A DNA stretch of 64,000 nucleotides, taken from Oikopleura dioica. Lineage: Eukaryota; Chordata; Appendicularia; Copelata; Oikopleuridae. The stretch spans positions 2,755,525 to 2,819,524 of the forward strand of contig OU015570.1 in NCBI GenBank assembly GCA_907165135.1. Reading direction: 5' to 3'. Both the position numbers and the translations under genes were made by a program. Below the pieces are notes generated by a model. It saw only the letters and a program-made list of their open reading frames with translations. It made no database searches and was not told where the DNA came from. Shown here one piece after another: positions 51,470-62,199 of this stretch; position 1 is the stretch's first letter; each line of letters begins with the position of its first letter.

Positions 51470-51965
51470 GATTCTGTGTAGGAAATGGGTTGATGACTAG
51501 GTTCGTTGGACAGAATTCGTGAGTTTTTAAATGGAAAAAATTTTCGGTCAATAAAGGAAATGGGTTGATGACTAGGTTCGTTGGACTAGGTTCGTGAGTT
51601 TTTAAATAGTTATGATTTATCAAGGAAAGGGTTCGTGGGACAAGGTTCGTGGGTTTTTGAACAAGCAAAATGAAGGATTTTATATCCCAAATAAGCCTTG
51701 TCCTCACGAACCAAGTCATCAACCTATTTCCTTTACTGACCGAAAGAGGTGAAGATAAAAAAACACGTATAAAAATCCAAATTTCACGAACCTAGTCTCA
51801 CGAACCTAGTCTTAACGAACCTAGTCGTCACAAACCTAGTCCCACGAACCAAGTCATCAACCCATGAAAAAAATACATATAAAAATCAAAATTCCACGAA
51901 CCTAGTCACACAAACCATTTTTTCCGACATGGCACCCACGAACCTAGTCCCACAAACCTAGTCCT
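51470..51965. repeat. Foldback with short repeats of CACGAACCTAGTC
   Basis: The left half carries GATGACTAGGTTCGTTGGA (about 51491, 51569). The right half carries its complement type ACGAACCAAGTCATCAACC (about 51707, 51845) and many 13-bp CACGAACCTAGTC units (51783-51960). The two halves can pair. It may be a foldback transposon. Confidence 0.65.
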
Positions 51966-52494
51966 CATGAACCTTGTTATCGCTCTCGATTTTTTGTCGG
52001 AAATCTCTGGAATTGTGCGACTCGAAATTTTTTCGGGTCACCCCGAAAACTCCGCAATTGTGGGTTCCGAAATTGTCCGTAAAGACTTTATTTCTTGCAA
52101 AATCGGGCTGATCGAAACCATTTCAATATTTTTTGATGATTTTTTTTCTGAAAAGCCGCGCCTTAGAATAAAGTCGAATGAGGTTCGTCGAAAAATTTTC
52201 CACATTTTTTCGAAAATACAAGATCGTTTTGATCAAACATCTTATCTATATAAAATATGAATGAGATAACAATCTTTAATTACCGAATAGATTGTTTTGA
52301 AATTTAGTTTCAATAAAGAAAGTTTCAAAATTGAAACTTATTCCGGACTTATATGATTTTCCAGGCGCCGCTGCCATGACAGAAAAAATATTGTGATTGC
52401 AACGATCAGTCTCGCTGTTCTGACGCCGGCATCGATGATTTTGCATTTGATTGATTTCCTTATTCTCTCTTCTATTAACATCGGCTTGAGTTCG

Positions 52495-53134
52495 CTAAAG
52501 TTTTGGAAAAACCTCTTCTTTTTCCAATTTTTCCGATTCTGCGTTCTTTGTTTGAACAAGCTTTCGATGGCGGAGTGCAGTTATCAGAACTTTTTTTTTC
52601 TCTTCCTTATCAAGCCCTGCCAACCAAGTTTGAGATTTATTTTTTTTAACCTTAAGGAATACAGTATATATTTTGAATATTAATTTTACCATTGACTTTA
52701 ATTTAAGATGCGTATTTGTTGTTCTGAAGTCGCCCATTTCATTTTGTTTGTAGGTGGAGAAGAAGCCTTCTATATTATGAGTCAAAAATTTGATTCGAAA
52801 ATATTTGTCATTATATTCATTTTTGACCAAACTACATGCTGATTAGTTGGTTGATCGGGTGATTTTCTTCGAGGTTAAGGGATTCTACCTCCATTTCTTC
52901 GATTTCAAATTTCGTGAAAATATCAATAAGTCCATTATGCACTAAAGAAACTAAATAAAGAGATATTTTCGAGAAGGTCTTACAGTCAGCATCGATACTC
53001 GCGATTTCTTTATTCGTTAGTTGCTCAACAAGGTTTTCCAAGATCGCTAAAGCCCTGGCGTTGCTCCCAATCTCTTCCATCAGCTCATTATCTTCATTTT
53101 TATTGGATGCAGCAGCTTCCTGTGCAAGAGCCAA
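52495..53134 (-). CDS. Two adjacent minus-strand ORFs, possibly one spliced gene
   Basis: The upstream frame (53134 to 52832, exon probably extending to about 53150) reads ALAQEAAASNKNEDNELMEE and LVEQLTNKEIASIDADCKTF. The downstream frame (52830-52495) reads YNDKYFRIKFLTHNIEGFFS and ends in a Lys/Glu-rich helix. A further upstream exon candidate is MREKLEFVQSRQHEDGFPIP (about 53200-53280), with a putative 42-nt intron. Hydrophilic, helical, no recognised domain. Exon linkage is not certain. Confidence 0.4.
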
Positions 53135-53618
53135 AAGGCGACTAAAAGACCCCTTGATATATTATTTCTTCGAGAAAAAATTAAAAAAGAGAACCTGTAA
53201 CAGCTTGCTGGATTCGTTGGTATGGGAAACCCATCTTCATGTTGTCTTGATTGCACAAATTCCAGTTTTTCACGCATATTACTTTTTTAAAGTCAGAAAA
53301 ATAATAATTTTTGATCACATAATCTCTAGATTAAGATTCGCGAAGAGACTATTCCTGTATGCTTTTTTTAAGCATCCATAATTCATCTCTCGTTTACGAA
53401 CCGAGTTCCAAAAAGGACTGTATAGGTTGACATTTTGAAAATTGGGTTAAGTTTATGAATGTTCTGGCAATCAAAATTATTCATCACCGCGAAATTCATA
53501 CAAAAAATCAACCTGATTCTTGTAATTGCCTCCCACAGAAGAAATGAGCCCTTTTGAAGGCTCATTGGATAATAAGCGCTTTGAAAAACTTTGAATAACC
53601 ATTCATTATCAAAAATTA

Positions 53619-54018
53619 GGTTGTAGGTGGTCATGAGGGTACTTTTACCCTCGTTCGCTCTCATTCATGAACGAGGGTACCAGTACCCGCATTCGCCTTT
53701 TGTCTTGAACGAGGGTACCCCAAACCAAAAGAAGTACTTTCAGCTATAATTGTCTTTATATACAAAATGTCGTTTTAGTAGAAAGTAAAGAGGGAGTCCC
53801 TTGCGTTGGAAATGGAGGGAGGACTGATAAAGGAGGTAACTTGGTACCCTCGTTCAGAGAAAATGCGAACGGGGGTACTCGGTACCCTCATTCATAAAAA
53901 TATGCGAACAGGGGTACGAATACCCTCATTCAAGAAATAGAGCGAACAAGGGTACGGGTACTCTCATTCATTATGGAAAGCGAACAAGGGTACGGTACCC
54001 TCATGACCGCATACCACC
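53619..54018. mobile_element. 400-bp hAT-like MITE or foldback element
   Basis: Ends GGTTGTAGGTGGTCATGAGG and the complement of GGTGGTATGCGGTCATGAGG, matching at 20 of 24 positions. Flanking 8-bp duplications AAAAATTA are at 53611-53618 and 54019-54026. The interior is built of repeated GAGGGTAC/GTACCCTC units spaced by GTTC/CATTC sequence. An 8-bp duplication is typical of hAT elements. Confidence 0.8.
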
Positions 54019-54026
54019 AAAAATTA

Positions 54027-55515
54027 TAAAGGGGATTCCTCATCTTGAGAGCCTTTACGATGCAGTGACGATAATTTCGTTACGATTTTCAGAAATCATC
54101 ACCTTATTAATGTTTTCTGCATATTTTTTCTGTGGCTTAAAAAATATGTATTTTTTCAATTTTTCAGAGTATCGATTTTCTTACATATTTCTTCGTTATT
54201 ACATGAACAAGCTTGTGATGCAGCAAAAAGGCCTTTGTTTTTTGAGAATTCACTTGGAAGCACGCACTATGAAAATAAACGCGGTTGAAAGAAAATATAT
54301 AACTACCCGAGATCCGTAGTAAACAATTCTTGTTTAGTTATTGACGTTTCGTGCTCCTGTTCTAGAACAGCTAAAAAAAGTTTTCAAATATAATTTGACA
54401 TCAACCAAAAATATTAGAAAATTAAATGATGAAAGCAACTCGGGCGCTCATTCTGAATAGAAAAATCACGAGTTTTCTACAAAATTCTCGACATAAAAAG
54501 GCCCGTTATTTTTCTGATTAGTCAGAGCGTCGCCGAGAGATTTCGTTAAGGTGGAATAATTGTCAATCGGATCCACAAGAATGGATTTGTTGCTAATCGG
54601 CTAACTTACCGATAAGCTGATGCTTGAGATCGTGCTTTAAAAAACAGTGAGAATCAAAATAAAAATAAGTCCTTACCTGCGAATTTCCTGATATTATCCT
54701 TCACCCAAAGCATGCTTCAGATAAAGGTCGAAAAAAAATCAAAAATTGAAACACAGTCAATTCAAAGAATCAATAGTATTTTTTTTTATTTTTGACCGAT
54801 CCTTTGCCCGATTTCAATAAATTTAAGGACTATTTTCTGACTTAAGGGAGTATGGGGCGGTTCCGAAAAATTGGGCATTTTTCAAGAAATTCTCGGTAAC
54901 AAATCATAAAATTTCTTAAAAAATTGATCATAATATTGAAAAATCGAATAAAATCTTCTCGACAACCACCCCCTTAAATACGATACAAAAATAGTTAAGA
55001 GCAGTTAAGCATGGCAACGGTTTTCTGTTTGATCGACGCAAAATTATTTGCCCCTTCACTTTTTAAGTATCATATTTGTATCAGAATTATTTAATTGAAA
55101 TACGTGCCTTTGAGTGAGATAAGAAAATCAGCTGCCTCATTCTTCACGTCGTTTTTTCTTATTCCGGCCCAACAATAAGCAGGGTTAAAATAAAGCATTG
55201 TCAAAAAAATATTTTCTATGTTATTAAAAAATTTAACCCCTACTCGATACGTCGCATACTTATCGTTATTAGAAACGGCTATAAACAATTATGTGAATTG
55301 AAAATATAGAATTCAAAGATAGGTGCAAAAAATGAAATGAATTTACTAACAATGCATTTGGCATCGCACCAAATAAGGAACAGGCAAACTTTTTTCGCGA
55401 AATTTCAGTTGAATTCGCGAATCCACACGAACTTGAAATTTTGCTGAGTCGCTACCAATAAACTAAAGAAATCGTCTTCCTTACAAAATAAATTCAAATT
55501 CTTCACCTTGATCTT
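54027..55515. other. AT-rich DNA, no confident gene
   Basis: Only scattered short frames. A minus-strand frame 55091-55288 (YATYRVGVKFFNNIENIFLT ... SLKGTYFN) could be an isolated exon but has no support beyond openness. Confidence 0.35.
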
Positions 55516-55698
55516 TTAAAGAAGCTCTTCTGAGTATGAAACTTCCTGAAGCTTTTCCATCACTTTGTCACCAAGAGAATCGCCATCTTTTTGTAATTGT
55601 TGAAAACATGTAAATGTTATCCATTCGTGTTTTTCGTCTGTGAGCATTATGACAACTAAATTATATTGACGGGAATGACAGAGGGCGCCGTGGTCCAA
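55516..55698 (-). CDS. Possible terminal exon of an unrecognised gene
   Basis: Minus-strand frame ALCHSRQYNLVVIMLTDEKH and QQLQKDGDSLGDKVMEKLQE, stop at 55516. Composition is coding-like (mixed hydrophobic core, charged helix). No splice partner was placed. Low certainty. Confidence 0.3.
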   Translation of the reverse strand: MDHGALCHSRQYNLVVIMLTDEKHEWITFTCFQQLQKDGDSLGDKVMEKLQEVSYSEELL

Positions 55699-56988
55699 TA
55701 AAGGACAAGGTGTTTTGAGAAGTCAGGAGTTGACATTTTATTTACCGAGTGGAGTATTCCTTTTCTTTAGGTCAAGAAATAAAAGCGTTTACCCTTTCCA
55801 TTTTTATCGCTCAAGGTATCGAATCGCCGGTCATTCGATTAAAATCGCTTGGTCTCGCCTACACACTGCTTTCAGTAGCGTTGGAAGCGCCTTACGATAA
55901 AACGTGACATTGATCACAATTTTAAATTCTAATGATAAGTCCATTTACCCGACGTTATCTCGACCTCACCTGTTCGTTGTTGTGGCGTCAACTCCAATTG
56001 TTAGTTTTTTCGCCTTCCGAACAAAATTTTCCAATTGAATCTCCAGAATCAAAACGCAGAGTTCAAATATGACATTAAATTACAAATTTGATTTATCGAA
56101 ATACGAAAGCCATTCTAAAGTTTTTTAGGAGAGACAGTGCGCCTCTTATTAAGAAAGGAAGGTGCCCCGAAAAAAGATGAGCCCTTGTAAGGCCTGTTTT
56201 TTCTCAGTTTTGGAGCTTCACAGTCCTTGTTGAGGAATTTGGATTTTTAATAAATAAAGAGGGCGCCAGCCACTCCCAAACATGATTGCTTGTCGGTGCT
56301 AGAAAACATCAGAAATGACCTTTTCTAAAAATTAATAAATAAAAATGACCATCAAAATACAAAATTAATCTGAACCTTATCGTTGGGAAAGTATCTATCG
56401 AAAGATTTTTTATAGTCGAATTTGTATATTTAAAATAGAGATCATTATATAAAAAGCCTTTCCTTGATAAATATAAATAGTACGCTGTGCTGGAATATCT
56501 ATTCCGGAATTGCAAATTATTCTTTGATAAACCTTTGATTTATAAGAATTTATGAGTTTCATGTCGAGACACTCGTAAAACTGCAGCAAATTTTCTTTTC
56601 AATAAGCAATGAGCTCAAAAAAGCAATCAAAATAAAAATTAAGACAATCAATGAAAAAAATCCCTTAATATTATTTGCAATTCTCATCTAAAGAGCTTTT
56701 ATCAAATTTGTCCAAACAATGAAGATAAGCCGGTAAACGATTGAGAAAACGATGAATAACTGCTGGTCTTAATAACACTATTTTAATGAGATAAAAATTG
56801 TAAAAACCTGTCGCCAAACATGATTATCATTTCAGAGAGTCTCAAGTTAAACATTTTGGTTGATTGTCCCATTTTAAAAGTATGACAAAGGGTGATCAAA
56901 TAATCAAAATAAATCTAATCTGAATTTTGATCTCCTTTCGAAGAGTGAGGCTTAGAAAAAAGCAGGAATAAGTGATTCTTACGCAATT
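55699..56988. other. No gene seen
   Basis: AT-rich stretch with short random frames on both strands. Confidence 0.4.
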
Positions 56989-57222
56989 TCATTCATTCCT
57001 AGCATCAAGTTTTCTCGAATACGTCTCAGGTCCAAATTCTTCTTTAGAAAATAGAAAACGGCAAAGATGTTTGTCGTTTGAACCAGAATCGGCAGACGCG
57101 CCACTTTCAACATTATTTTTCAAAAAATTTTCGAATTTTGTTTTCATTTCCGTCATTTCAGCACAATCGACGATTTCTATGCATGCAATTTTAGCAGGAG
57201 GCACTTCATCATCGTGATCCAA
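56989..57222 (-). CDS. Possible small acidic protein or exon
   Basis: Met 57222 reads MDHDDEVPPAKIACIEIVDC and continues through a helical, charged region (FENFLKNNVESGASADSGSN) to LDARNE at 56989. Either a short gene or the end of a spliced one; the region upstream on the minus strand (57223-57400) may hold a linked exon. No family recognised. Confidence 0.35.
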   Translation of the reverse strand: MDHDDEVPPAKIACIEIVDCAEMTEMKTKFENFLKNNVESGASADSGSNDKHLCRFLFSKEEFGPETYSRKLDARNE

Positions 57223-57532
57223 ATTGTAAGTTTTCTATAAAACAAATAAAGCGTTAACTCATGAATCCTTATTTAATCATTTAGCAGGCCCGTAAAAGTA
57301 AAATGAGTGGTCGATCGCAAGACCGGATTCATGATTCTACTGAATCACAGATTGGCAAAGCCTAGGCAAAATTGACCACCCTGTTAATGGAACAAAAAAG
57401 AATCAAACCTGTCGGCTTTTTCTCTTCGCTTGTGTTGATCGTCCAAAATAAAAAATAGTATCGGGTTTTTTTTTGAATCCAGCAGATAACCAGTTTTGCG
57501 CTTGAAATTCCTTGTCTCTATTGGCCAGGCGA

Positions 57533-58393
57533 TGTAAGGGAGAATATCCCTTACAATAGTGTCTGAGTGGAGAGAGCAGTATCCTGTTCTCAGTAACAGA
57601 GACTTACCCGGTGTTTGGTCGCCGGAGGGCGCTAATTGAGTGAAAATGCTAGGCAAGAGTTTCTCTTGCCCGTAGCAAATGCCTGTGATCATTTCTGGTT
57701 ACTTCCGGTAACTTCCGGTTCACTTCCGGTGACGTCAGGTGACTTCCGGTTCACTTCCGGTTCACCTCTAAATCATTGCTATAAGTGTACATCCATTCAT
57801 ATACCTTACAAGAGCATAACTGAGCTAATGCTCACTTGAAACAGCGCCACCTGGTGCATGCTCTCGCGCCCCACCTAGTGTCAGCTCTCGAGCGCCACCT
57901 AGTGGACAATCAGGAATAGCTCTCTAGTGACCTCTAGTGGTGGCTCAGTTGCGCCACCTATGGTGAGCACAAAACTTGAGATCTCATCCTGATTCATCAG
58001 TGACTGAGGATCGACTTCATTCGATGAAGGTCCTGGAACATTCTGGACACCCTTACTCACTATGACTCACGATTACGAAGGATGACATCATTTGGAGAAT
58101 CTACTCGAATATTCCATCACTGTTCTAAGAAGCTTGAAGATTCATCTATCCCGATCAAGGAGCTTCTCGACTGTTCTTATTTTCCCTTTTCTGTACTATA
58201 TAAAGCGTGCACCTTGCTGTTAGCTCATTATTATAATTCAGTAGAATAAAACCGACAAAAACAACTTGACTCTCTTTTATCCAGCAGAAACCAGCAGTAC
58301 CCGAAGAAGCGACAGCAAGTGCAGCACCAACAACTAGGACTCATAGAGTACTAGTGGACTAGAGAGACCCCCCAGAGATTCTTCTCCTTTATA
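57533..58393 (+). repeat. 5' LTR of the non-autonomous LTR element
   Basis: 861 bp beginning TGTAAGGGA-gaata-TCCCTTACA, an internal inverted repeat at its very start. It contains a TATA-like ACTATATAAAGCG (about 58195), AATAAA (about 58246) and several ACTTCCGGTT repeats (57700-57765). Confidence 0.93.
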
Positions 58394-59438
58394 TTGGTGA
58401 CTGAAGTGCCGAATTCCCGCCCTATAAAGAGAATGGACCCAATGATTAATTTGTGACCAGGGTGAGTCAAAGTGAGCGGAGTTCAACCATATGTTGAGCC
58501 ACCGACAGACGAGCCTTTAGGAAGCAAATTAATCGGAATATGCCAGTCAAAAAAGTGCATGGGTTTTATTGCATAAGACGCGAAAATTTGGCTGTTATAT
58601 TTTTCTGAGATATGTTTCGTTGAAAAGACCTACACCGAAGCCTGATTGGCTTAAATTGTTTAATGAAAATTAGCCGAAGTTATGACTCAGAATGTCATGT
58701 TGTCCTGAGATAATAATCTCTAATGACGAATATTTTTGCGCGAAATTCAAAATTTCAATTTCACCGACCAAAATTTTACCGAAATAAGGATTATTTTCGT
58801 TTGAGAAGAACCAAGCATAGATGAAAAGTATATTTCTTGACGAAATGAAAATTGTAGTTAAAGCGTGATAAAGCGATAAGAAATTAAGCGAAAATTTTTT
58901 ATTCTCGGTAAAGGAATTGAAACGAATAAATTGGCTACCGTACTCAATTTATCAATGAAGTGAAGGTAACAAAATTTCGATTCAAGAGAATGATTGAATA
59001 TGACGGCAAATAAGACCTCAAACGAGAAAGGAGGCAGCTAGTTCAAGGAATATTCAAGAAGAAAAGATCCGGGACTAGGGATATCGTGGAAGAATCCAGG
59101 TATCATATTCTCACAAGATGATGAGAATGGCCGTTATTGAAGATAAAAGTTTAGGCGAGTCTAAGATTTTGGAACCTAAGTGGAATCGATTTGTTGAGTC
59201 CCAAAGTCAATGATTTTGAAATAGAGCAATTGAGAACGACATGATATGTCAGAGTCATGATCTGCTACAAATTAAAATTGTAAAAACTTACGACTAGAAA
59301 ATGCAATCTAACTGAAAAACCCGACATAAAAGCGGCTAGTCAAAGTTCAAGTGATAGATCGAAAGTACAGAAAAATCTGAACGTAAAAGTAAAGGTCAAC
59401 GATAAGAATTTTTTCTTTTTCCGATGAGGGGGAGGAGA

Positions 59439-60297
59439 TGTAAGGGAGAATATCCCTTACAATAGTGTCTGAGTGGAGAGAGCAGTATCCTGTTCTCAGT
59501 AACAGAGACTTACCCGGTGTTTGGTCGCCGAAGCGCTAATTGAGTGAAAATGCTAGGCAAGAGTTTCTCTTGCCCGTAGCAAATGCCTGTGATCATTTCT
59601 GGTTACTTCCGGTAACTTCCGGTTCACTTCCGGTGACGTCAGGTGACTTCCGGTTCACTTCCGGTTCACCTCTAAATCATTGCTATAAGTGTACATCCAT
59701 TCATATACCTTACAAGAGCATAACTGAGCTAATGCTCACTTGAAACAGCGCCACCTGGTGCATGCTCTCGCGCCCCACCTAGTGTCAGCTCTTGAGCGCC
59801 ACCTAGTGGACACTCAGGAATAGCTCTCTAGTGACCTCTAGTGGTGGCTCAGTTGCGCCACCTATGGTGAGCACAAAACTTGAGATCTCATCCTGATTCA
59901 TCAGTGACTGAGGATCGACTTCATTCGATGAAGGTCCTGGAACATTCTGGACACCCTTACTCACTATGACTCACGATTACGAAGGATGACATCATTTGGA
60001 GAATCTACTCGAATATTCCATCACTGTTCTAAGAAGCTTGAAGATTCATCTATCCCGATCAAGGAGCTTCTCGACTGTTCTTATTTTCCCTTTTCTGTAC
60101 TATATAAAGCGTGCACCTTGCTGTTAGTTCATTATTATAATTCAGTAGAATAAAACCGACAAAAACAACTTGACTCTCTTTTATCCAGCAGAAACCAGCA
60201 GTACCCGAAGAAGCGACAGCAAGTGCAGCACCAACAACTAGGACTCATAGAGTACTAGTGGACTAGAGAGACCCCCCAGAGATTCTTCTCCTTTATA
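59439..60297 (+). repeat. 3' LTR of the non-autonomous LTR element
   Basis: 859 bp; differs from the 5' copy by a 2-nt gap near 59530 and a few substitutions. It is followed by GGCGA. Confidence 0.93.
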
Positions 60298-60802
60298 GGC
60301 GATGCAATCAGAGGCGCTCCAAATTTTTTCTTGCATTTTTTTGATGTACCTGAATTTCTTTTCCAAAATTTAATGTAAACAAATTCTTACTCTTGTAGCT
60401 CTGGAATTGTCCGTTATCTTTTCGTACATGAATACCAGGAGTGGTAGCTTTCCGATTGATATTTTTTCAGAAATTTGGGAGCAAATTCACTTTTATCGTT
60501 TAGCATTACTGTAATCAACCTTCGAAAGGTCAGAGGTAAACGTTCATTGTTGCAAGAGACATCGAAAAGAAGGAAAAAAAGTAAAAAAAAACTCTCATTT
60601 TTTGGAATGTTGTTTTCAGGTTGCCGAATATTTATCAGCGCCCTTTAAAAATCGCCAGTCAAACAATAGCCCAAAGACAATAAAGACGTGTCATATTGCC
60701 ATTGACGAAATGTCGCCCTTTTCGCGAACCAATGATGGAATAAGCTTTAAATTTGTTTTTTTGGGTTTAACCTTAGTCGCAATAAAATGACAAGGCTATT
60801 TA

Positions 60803-61065
60803 AATTTAAGATTAAATAAAGCCCCGTCGCTAGAATTTAGTCAGTTGAGGAGCCGAAACTGAATTTAATTAGCGGGCTGTCCTCCCCTTCGGGTCGGCTT
60901 GGCTCCTCACCTGACTGAATTCTAGCGACGAGACAAGCCTCCCCTACGGGTCGGCTTGGCCCCCGATCTTACTGAATTCAAGAAACGGGGCTGGCCTTAC
61001 CTTCGGGTCGGCTTGGCCCCTTACCTGACTGAATTCTAGCGACGAGACTGGCCTCCCCTAGGGTT
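60803..61065. repeat. GC-richer tandem repeat with inverted outer ends
   Basis: About three units of ~75-95 bp share GGGTCGGCTTGGC, ACCTGACTGAATTCTAGCG and GAGAC-GGCCTCCCC (60895-61060). The outer ends CCCCGTCGCTAGAATTTAGTC (60820 on) and CTGACTGAATTCTAGCGACG are mutually inverted. Possibly a small foldback element. Confidence 0.6.
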
Positions 61066-61659
61066 CCGCACGATTGGAGGACCTTATTTTTCAAAATCCA
61101 AATCCTTATTGTATTAAGAATTGACTTTTTATAAAGTTTAGGTTTTCGAATACGGCGAAAAAATGATGATATTAATATTCCGATTCACCATCGGAGTCGC
61201 CGATTTCTCTCGGTTTTCATACTTCTAGTGGCAGCACAAACTTCGCGTTGCCAAATTATGATAGCGATAAAATAAAAAATCATTTTTCTTTTTGAAAGTT
61301 TCTCTAAAAATTCACCGTTTTCTTGTGCTGGTAGTTTTAATTCTAGCAGTTTGTTATGAATCGCCGTGAGAAAGCTAGGTGCGCTCTGATTGGTTAAAAA
61401 CGAAGCAGCCTCTGGAGGCCCTCTTATAACGGAAGAATGATTATTCTTATGAAACCAGAAAGAACTTATTAGAATAATTAAAAAATCCAAAAACTGCCTC
61501 AAAATTCAACCCCTCACTTTGGTCTAATGCCCCTCTCAAAGTGCAAATCGACCTGCAGAAGTATCTATCCACCAAGTTTATCGCCAGTGACTGTCCAACT
61601 GTGCAAAAACATTCGTCGCGTTTCTTAACTTATCCGATCATGCTGATTCTACCAAAAAT

Positions 61660-61950
61660 AAAGATTAGCGTCTATACTTTTAGATAAACGAAAAGATTTT
61701 GAATCCCAAAGCCCAAAAAAGTAGATACGATTTGAAAATGACCTAAAATGGCCATTTTTCAAAATGTTAATCACTTTGACGGCCTCTAATGCATAAGCGA
61801 ATGTTTTGCTGGCAAGCTGATTCTACCAGAATTTGCTCCTTTCGAAGCGGGCTTTCTAATGCGCCCAAAACCAGCTACGTAAGCTCAAAAAAGTAGATAG
61901 AGGTCAAAGTTGGTGAGATCGGGGGATCCCTTAAATAGGGGGACTAGGGG
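61660..61950. repeat. Sequence related to the right arm of the TA-flanked transposon
   Basis: Segments GATAAACGAAAAGATTTTGA (61683) and TCAAAGTTGGTGAGATCGG with GGGGATCCCTTAA (61907-61935) parallel 10468-10482 and 10655-10692. The spacing is similar, so this is a diverged relative. The 61066-61660 stretch before it has no confident gene. Confidence 0.5.
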
Positions 61951-62199
61951 CGAAAAATGATAGCTGTCTCTTCTTTTAGAAACTCTACTCTCTTTCAAAT
62001 AAAGTTTCTGTTCTTGCGCTTGATGTGCTGTCTCAGTCTTTTCTTGACGTAGAAGTTCTAGAAATTAAAAAGCATTTTTTTTCTCGAAAACTTAATTTTT
62101 TTTCTAGATTACAATTTCAGCCTAAATTTTTAACGCAATAAAATTCATTCGAATTTTTGAATCATTGAGCGAGTAATTTTTCTCAATTTTATCGTCAAG

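Larger units (their letters stand above)
57533..60297 (+). mobile_element. Non-autonomous LTR retrotransposon (LARD/TRIM-like)
   Basis: Two LTRs of 861 and 859 bp (57533-58393; 59439-60297), ~99% alike, flank a 1,045-bp internal region without a coding frame. The 5-bp target duplication GGCGA is at 57528-57532 and 60298-60302. A primer site TTGGTGACTGAAG follows the 5' LTR and a polypurine tract GATGAGGGGGAGGAGA precedes the 3' LTR. It must be mobilised by a partner in trans. Confidence 0.95.
57411..60345 (-). pseudogene. Exon interrupted by a non-autonomous LTR element
   Basis: Minus-strand coding-like sequence right of the element (MQEKIWSASDCIAWP, about 60295-60335) joins in frame, after removing the element and one GGCGA, to ETRNFKRKTGYLLDSKKNPI and FILDDQHKRREKADR (57411-57520). 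A GTTTGA donor follows at about 57410. A further upstream exon may lie at 60400-60470. Function unrecognised. The insertion destroys the exon. Confidence 0.45.

Noticed and set aside
51417-51970. CRISPR-like short repeats
   Set aside because: Units are not evenly spaced, occur in both orientations and lack unique spacers; the setting is eukaryotic.
53383-53664. 93-codon minus frame beside the hAT-like MITE
   Set aside because: I tried to join it across the MITE; the frame beyond contains stops, so an interrupted gene is not supported.
57636-57839. 67-codon frame repeated exactly at 59540-59743
   Set aside because: It lies inside the two LTR copies of the non-autonomous element; the duplication comes from the LTR and the product has no coding character.
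61185-61502. 105-codon minus frame
   Set aside because: No motif, mixed hydrophobic composition and no splice context; chance openness is likely.
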